Part shown: positions 59,205 to 64,000 of the stretch, piece after piece | Numbering within the stretch: the stretch's first letter is position 1 | Layout of the letters: each line of letters opens with the position of its first letter | Assembly: GCA_025200525.1 (NCBI GenBank) | Contig: CM045758.1 | Location: 59,057,649 to 59,121,648 of the forward strand | Origin: Camellia lanceoleosa | Lineage: Eukaryota > Streptophyta > Magnoliopsida > Ericales > Theaceae | Length of the DNA stretch: 64,000 bases | Direction: 5' to 3' | Program-made: the position numbers and the translations under genes | The notes under the pieces: generated by a model | What the model saw: only the letters and a program-made list of their open reading frames with translations | Told to the model about the DNA's origin: nothing | Databases searched by the model: none

Positions 59205-60210
59205 ACATGGTAGCTGTATGTTTGAAATTATTGTAAACAACTATGTATCAGAGTTGTCACGTCAACTTTTATGACCTGAACAACTATACATCAACTTTAT
59301 AGGAGTTGTCACTAACTGAGCACATTATTTACTACTCAGTGCATATCTGAAGGTTTTAAGCAAAGTTCAAATCCGCGTACAAATTTAATTTCACTTTTCT
59401 GCTTACAAATATAATTCAATTTATTTTACCTTGACAACATATTTAATTTCACTTTTCACCTTACATATTTCATTTAATTTAATTGGAGAAATTTAACCAA
59501 TTTAATTTGAAGTTAACTATGTGTTGATTGAAGTCGGTGTTGTTCTTGTCAGCATACTAGGCTAGCTTTTATCTATAACACTTTCAAGTTCTACACATCG
59601 AAAAACCCATTCATTCTAACTATACTAGAAATTAATCTTCAATACATTCTAACTCTATAATATTTTATCTTCAAGGCTTATGAATCTATTTGGAGTTGCA
59701 TAGGGTGGCTTTTTAAACACAAATAGTCTAATTGTTTTGTTGTTTTGTTATGACACCCCCTCATCCCATTATGAATTGCAGAAATTCACATGGCCATAAT
59801 AGCTATGGTATGATAATAAATTATAGCTCGGCGCAGTAATACGTCTAACATTTATCAGTGATGCAAAGACTTAATAAATTGTATGCTTTGTTTTTTCTTC
59901 AGATGCTATGTGACTTTGTGCAATGATGCAGTGATGCATGTGACTTTTTGCAGTGATGCAGTGTTGCATGTAACTTTGTGCAGTAATGCATTGATGCATG
60001 TGACTTTATGCAGTGATGCAGTGATGCATGTGCCTTTCTGATTTTGTAAATTATATACTTTGTGACTTTTTTCCTCGCATGTAGTGATGCATGTGACTTT
60101 GTGCAGCGCGACTAAGATGCTTTGTTTTTTCCTCACATTTCAGAATTCATCTAAGTCACATTAATACGACCACATGGCAATAGTGTTGATAAACAATTAT
60201 ATAAAGGACT
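59205..60210. repeat. Promoter cassette, copy 1
   Basis: From 'catggtagctgtatgtttga' to the TATA box TATATAAAGGACTGAAGGAG (60198-60217) this block is collinear with 61634-62474. It separates the divergent ORFs A (-) and B (+). Its right part holds a minisatellite. No protein is encoded. Confidence 0.85.
59915..60110. repeat. Minisatellite, about 30-bp unit
   Basis: Units of 'gtgatgcatgtgactttgtgca' follow one another five to six times with small changes. The minus-strand frame HKVTCITASLHKVTCITA through it is an artefact. The second cassette has a shorter version at 62335-62450. Confidence 0.85.
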
Positions 60211-60967
60211 GAAGGAGTGAAGTGTAATTTACCGAATACAAAAAAAAGCAAAAAATGCAAAGAGGAGAAAATGCTTTGACTGTGAAGTTTCGTTAAGTGA
60301 AAATAAGATAAAATATAGGCTGCAGTGCCAATCTTCTTTACATATCAGGTGGCCATTTTATTATTTTGTTTTGAACATTGTTTTGTTGAAAAAATCAATG
60401 ATAGTTTTGTAGGTCGAAGTGAGTTGGAAGGTTGTGTATTTACTTGCACTCTGTTTCATAATTGTTTATGAACAGTATTACTTTAAAACAAAGAAAATTA
60501 AAGCCGTTGTTTCATTTTATGATTTAATTTATAATTTTAAGAAAACACCAATTTGTACAGAAATCGTCAGTTCGAAGTGACTACTTATTGTATTAAAAAA
60601 GCAAGCATGAAAAGATCGTTTAATGTGGCGATGTGACAAGTCACTGCATTACTGATTAATTTGACAACTCACTGCTCGAATATGAAGGGATTGCATTGTC
60701 AAAAAGACAACCTACAATTATGATTTTATCTGACAACCACGTCCGTGACTACATCACAGGTACACAAAGTCACGGGTACTTAGGATTGCATCAAATGAAT
60801 AAGATAAAATAATATCACGGGTATCACTTCTTCCATAGTGCCCCAACATCTCAATTATCGTCACCAGGTCATCTCTAGTTAACCCCCAGTATGATGTTTG
60901 TTCAAGTCATAACAATAGTAATATATCTACAATTACTATTATTATTAATTTTTTAATTTTATGAACA
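60211..60967. other. Leader or intron region upstream of ORF B
   Basis: This 750-bp stretch between the cassette TATA and the ATG of ORF B has no counterpart before ORF C, where the ATG follows 93 bp after the TATA box. It may contain an intron or an insertion. No gene was seen. Confidence 0.4.
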
Positions 60968-61405
60968 ATGTCTTCAAGAGGTGGAGGAAGTTCACGCCGT
61001 CAAAGAAATCCGAAAGTGTGGATACTACCTCCATTTACTTATGACTACAAGAGGGAAAAGTACTTGAGTCCGAAGGATTATTATGCTGGTATCCGAGCAG
61101 AATGGGCGTTCAGGGTAACAGAGCAAGAACGATTGTTTAATGATCTACGTAACTTTGGGGCACCGGTACCTCATCGTTGTTCATTGACCATGGCTAGACG
61201 AAATGTGAGTGACTGTGAAAAAGCAGTTAGCAGAATTAAGAAGTAGAACAACAGAATGTTGATGCGGAGATGTCGACATTTCATGCTTCAGCTAGCCACC
61301 GTAATGGCAGAAGCAAGCAACAGAGAATTGATAGTGATTGAGCGAAATAATGTCTTAAACAATGAAAAATATCTCTCTGACTACTACATGTCAGATGAGG
61401 AATGA
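60968..61405 (+). pseudogene. Small charged ORF B of an unrecognised family
   Basis: The ATG at 60968 opens a 145-codon frame with a single TAG (61244-61246, codon 93; CAG likely before). The N-terminus is Ser/Gly/Arg-rich (MSSRGGGSSRRQRNPKVW), followed by YDYKREKYLSPKDYYAGIRA, EWAFRVTEQERLFNDLRN, a Pro-containing turn GAPVPHRC, a basic helical stretch (CEKAVSRIKK, NNRMLMRRCRHFMLQL) and the acidic end YYMSDEE. It matches ORF A in length, in the RAEW-FR position and in the basic-helix/acidic-tail layout. If translation ends at the TAG, the product is 92 residues. No Pfam-like domain is recognised. Confidence 0.6.
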
Positions 61406-61633
61406 GAAATCAAACACCTTTATCTTTCATATATGTGTACGTTGTGTCGTATCTTCGTTACTGCAGTGTAAGACAATGTTGTTGTTCGTCTAACTTACGG
61501 ATGTATTTCAAGTATTTGTTATATGAACCTAAAGTTTATGAAATCACTACATTTATAAGTACACATGTCAAGATTGATTACGAATTTCTCTTCCTATTGA
61601 TAACTCATGTATAAGCATTACAAAGCCATTACA
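61406..61633. other. Spacer containing the deletion junction of module 2
   Basis: At 61583-61633 'aatttctcttcctattgata' followed by 'agcattacaaagccattaca' matches the 3' flank of ORF A at 58612-58662 and is directly fused to the start of cassette copy 2. This suggests an ORF A-like gene was lost here. Confidence 0.6.
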
Positions 61634-62474
61634 CATGGTAGCTGTATGTTTGAAATTATTGTAAACAACTATGCATCAGAGTTGTCACGTCAACTTTTAT
61701 GACCTGAACAACTATGCATCAACTTTATACGAGTTGTCAATTCGACTTTTATTTACTACTCAGTGCATATCTAAAGGTTTTAAGCAAAGTTCAAATCCGC
61801 GTACAAATTTAATTTCACTTTTCCGCTTACAAATATAATTCAATTTATTTTTCCTTGACAACATATTTAATTTCATTTTTCACTTTTCACCTTACATATT
61901 TCATTTAATTTAATTGGAGAAATTTGACCAATTTAATTTGAAGTTAACTATGTGTTGATTGAAGTCGGTGTTGTTCTTGTCTGCATAGTAGGCTAGCTTT
62001 TATCTGTAATACTTTCAAGTTCTATACATCGAAAAACCCATTCATTCTAACTTTACTACAAATTAATCTTCAATACATTCTAACTCTATAATATTTTATC
62101 TTCAAGGTTTATGAATCTATTTGGAACTACATAGGGTGGCTTTTTAAATACAAAGGGTCTAATTGTTTTGTTCTGAGACCATTATGAATTGCAGAAATAC
62201 ACATGGGCACAGTAGCTACAGTACGATAATAAATTGTAGCTCGGTGCAGTGATACGTCCAACATTTCTCAATGATGCAATGACTTTAACAAACGTAATAA
62301 ATTGTAGGCTTTGTTTTTTCCTCAGATGTGCAGCGATGCAGTGATGCATGTGATTTTTTCCCTCAAATGTAGTGATGCATGTGATTTTTTCCCTCAAATG
62401 CAGTGATGCATGTGACTTTGTGCAGTAATGCAGTGATGCATGTAACTTTCTAACTATATAAAGGACTGAAGGAG
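61634..62474. repeat. Promoter cassette, copy 2
   Basis: It is collinear with 59205-60210, shortened by several small deletions. It ends with the same TATA box, TATATAAAGGACTGAAGGAG (62455-62474), placed 93 bp before the ATG of ORF C. Confidence 0.85.
62455..62463 (+). promoter_or_regulatory. TATA box before ORF C
   Basis: TATATAAAG followed by gactgaaggag is identical to 60198-60217, although the surrounding cassettes have diverged, as expected of a used core promoter. Confidence 0.6.
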
Positions 62475-62547
62475 TGATGGTAAACACACAACCTTTTCAC
62501 TCAGTTCGCCCTAGGAAACTATCGTTCATCTATTGAGAAAAAATCAA

Positions 62548-63204
62548 ATGGAGTATAGATTCACGGTAGGGGGTAGGAATCGCAGAGGTGAGAGTTCATG
62601 ACGAGGAAGAGAGACGGGAAGGGGACTCGCAGGGGGTACAAACTTCGAAAGAGGTGAGAGTTCACACCGAGGAAGAGGAACGGGAAGAGGAAGTGGCGAT
62701 GCTGAAGATGAAACACCATTTGCTTTGTTAGATGCCTTTTGTGCTTATCATGATAGGTTTGGGAAGCGACATTTTGTCATGCCCAAGTACTATCGAGATC
62801 CATGTGGTTTCGTGGAGGATCCATCTGATAATCAAACAAGATATGGTTTAGCAGATGCTAGACTTTTGAAGTGGCCCATAATATTTATCGAGCAAGTGCA
62901 AATGGAAACATTATGTCGGGAAAATCGACTGAAGGTGCCGAAAGCACGTTCAGTTGAGATCCAAAAAGAAGATCCAGATAATGTTGATCGACTATGTGAA
63001 AGACTTTGATGTGAGATTTCTCAAATGCGCCGTAGGTCAGCCCGCGATATGAAACTATCTATACTTAAGTCTGATGCCAAGAAGAACAGAACAGCACCAA
63101 ATGCTGCGGCTATCAAGGCTATCAAGGACGATCCTGCACTTCTCTCTGACCCTGAGCTCTCTGATTGTTCAGACTCTAAGATTGCCGATTTGAGCGAGGA
63201 TTAG
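62548..63204 (+). pseudogene. Small charged ORF C, longer member of the same family
   Basis: The ATG at 62548 opens a 218-codon frame with two TGA codons (codon 18 and at 63007-63009), both likely former CGA. The N-terminus is Arg/Gly-rich with a repeated RGESS and RGRGTGRGSG, then come TPFALLDAFCAYHDRFGKRH, KYYRDPCGFVED, LLKWPIIFIEQVQMETLCRE and NRLKVPKARS. A basic part (EISQMRRRSARDMKLS) and an acidic tail (SKIADLSED) follow. LCREN-LKVP corresponds to LCREVNIKFP of ORF A. The RGG-like N-terminus corresponds to the shorter one of ORF B. It lies just inside the right inverted repeat. Function unknown. Confidence 0.6.
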
Positions 63205-63549
63205 GCGTCTATCTATCTACTAAATTATATTAGGTTATCCATAATTATATGTTGTGTGTGTTAAAATAACTCTTTCGACAATGAGTTTGTGAAAGGTTTG
63301 TCTAATATTTGTCTATGTAACTGTTAAGTGTTGTACTCGTCGCTTTATTTTATGTTCTGTGTTATGTTGAATGTTTCCACAAATTATTTTTGTGGGATAC
63401 TTATGTTTGAACTAGCTACAGCGTTCTAAAGTGTTATAGTCATACCTTTATTTTGTTTTCCTGTTCGTAGTAGTTATTAGCAAATTAGATACTTTATATA
63501 TGTTGTGTGAAGTTTTATTTAAATATTTCGTGGCAACAAAAATTTAAGG
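63205..63549. other. 3' region of ORF C
   Basis: AT-rich DNA without a gene. It probably contains the ORF C terminator. Confidence 0.4.
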
Positions 63550-63640
63550 GAACAACAAATATTTAGTTTCGAAAATTCTGTAAAAGTAGGCTTAGTTTGG
63601 GAAATAAATTAGTATAGGGGCTTAGTTTGAGAAAAGCCCC
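63550..63640 (-). repeat. Right terminal inverted repeat of the candidate MULE
   Basis: Its inverse starts GGGGCTTTTCTCAAACTAAG and contains a second, related unit TTTATTTCCCAAACTAAGCC. It aligns with 45117-45230. Confidence 0.45.
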
Positions 63641-64000
63641 AACAAAATCTCTCCAAAACTGCGCAAAATGTTCTCTGGGACGGTGCGTGTCTCGAGCCCA
63701 TTATTTTCTTCTTCTTTTTTAATTTTTAATTTGTTGTTTTTATTTTTGTCCATCATCGATTTTTTTTTTAAATTATATTTGAATTATATAACAAAATAAA
63801 AATTTATTTAAAAATTTATATTTAAATAACAATTTCAAAAATATCAGATAAATTAAGCAAATATTTAATTTCAATTTTTTACAAAATTCACTACTCTTTA
63901 GACAATGCGTGCTGTTTATTTTTTAAAAATTTAATGTAGAAATTATTTATGTAAATATCAAATTGATCTGATAATCGTACATATAATTTTATCATTTTCA
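63641..64000. other. Sequence right of the candidate MULE
   Basis: A short GC-richer stretch (63660-63700, ggacggtgcgtgtctcgagc) is followed by AT-rich DNA. No gene was seen. If the MULE ends at 63640 this is the old flank; alternatively the element continues. Confidence 0.4.

Larger units (their letters stand above)
45117..63640 (+). mobile_element. Candidate 18.5-kb Mutator-like element with accessory genes
   Basis: The two ends show inverted similarity. From 45117 inward the sequence begins GGGCCTTTTCCCCAAATTAA and later has TTATTTTCCAACCTAGGCC. From 63640 inward on the minus strand it begins GGGGCTTTTCTCAAACTAAG and later has TTTATTTCCCAAACTAAGCC. The similarity extends about 100 bp and I estimate it at roughly three quarters identity. 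Between them lie a MuDR transposase, a plant mobile domain gene and three related small ORFs. The flanking 9-mers (atccatctc and aacaaaatc) match at only five positions, so a target duplication is not proven. The internal structure includes later insertions and duplications. I would expect an old, inactive element. Confidence 0.5.

Noticed and set aside
59906..60136. Minus-strand repetitive protein with HKVTCITA units
   Set aside because: It is the translation of a 30-bp minisatellite in a non-coding promoter cassette. The same repeat in cassette 2 does not keep a frame.
59915..62450. CRISPR-like spaced repeats
   Set aside because: Units are contiguous and degenerate, with no unique spacers, and the DNA is clearly plant nuclear.

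Overview
This window is plant nuclear DNA, most likely from a woody eudicot. It is AT-rich, has spliced genes and is dominated by plant transposable elements. Two host-type genes can be recognised. One is an EIX2/Cf-type receptor-like protein gene (22530-28924, +) split by a 4.06-kb PIF/Harbinger element. The other is a nuclear poly(A)-binding protein gene (PABPN1/PABN family, 45109-38310, -) with five recognisable exons and two premature stops. No confident tRNA gene, intact rRNA gene or CRISPR array was seen.

Layout. 1-7200: remains of Ty3/gypsy elements of Tat-like architecture, with the pol C-terminus on +, an antisense ORF downstream of it, and LTR-like tandem repeats. 7200-17300: AT-rich DNA with a Tourist MITE, L1- and RTE-type LINE fragments, a 776-bp CACTA foldback element, a Mutator-type MITE and two copies of an unclassified dispersed repeat. 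17800-21505: a copia-like LTR remnant, then a structurally complete non-autonomous gypsy element with LTRs, a tRNA-Met primer site, a gag remnant and a 5-bp target duplication. 22455-28924: the receptor gene and its Harbinger insertion, which carries a degenerate piece of 18S rRNA. 30544-36480: LTR-like segments and a decayed Ty1/copia gag-protease region with its own Mutator MITE. 38310-45109: the PABN gene, whose introns hold LINE and MITE debris.

45117-63640 is read as one old 18.5-kb Mutator-like element (MULE). Diverged inverted ends face each other at 45117 and 63640. Between them lie a MuDR transposase (50511-53338), a plant-mobile-domain gene (54529-57170) and three diverged members of a small protein family I do not recognise (58696-59136 -, 60968-61405 +, 62548-63204 +). 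These small ORFs form a divergent module around a shared AT-rich promoter cassette. The module was duplicated, and the second copy appears to have lost its minus-strand ORF. The left end of the MULE stops 8 bp upstream of the PABN start codon, so the element probably replaced that gene's 5' leader and promoter.

Premature stops recur throughout the window, and nearly all can be explained by one C-to-T change in CAG, CAA or CGA codons. This fits long-term cytosine methylation and deamination. Most coding sequences here should be read as pseudogenes.
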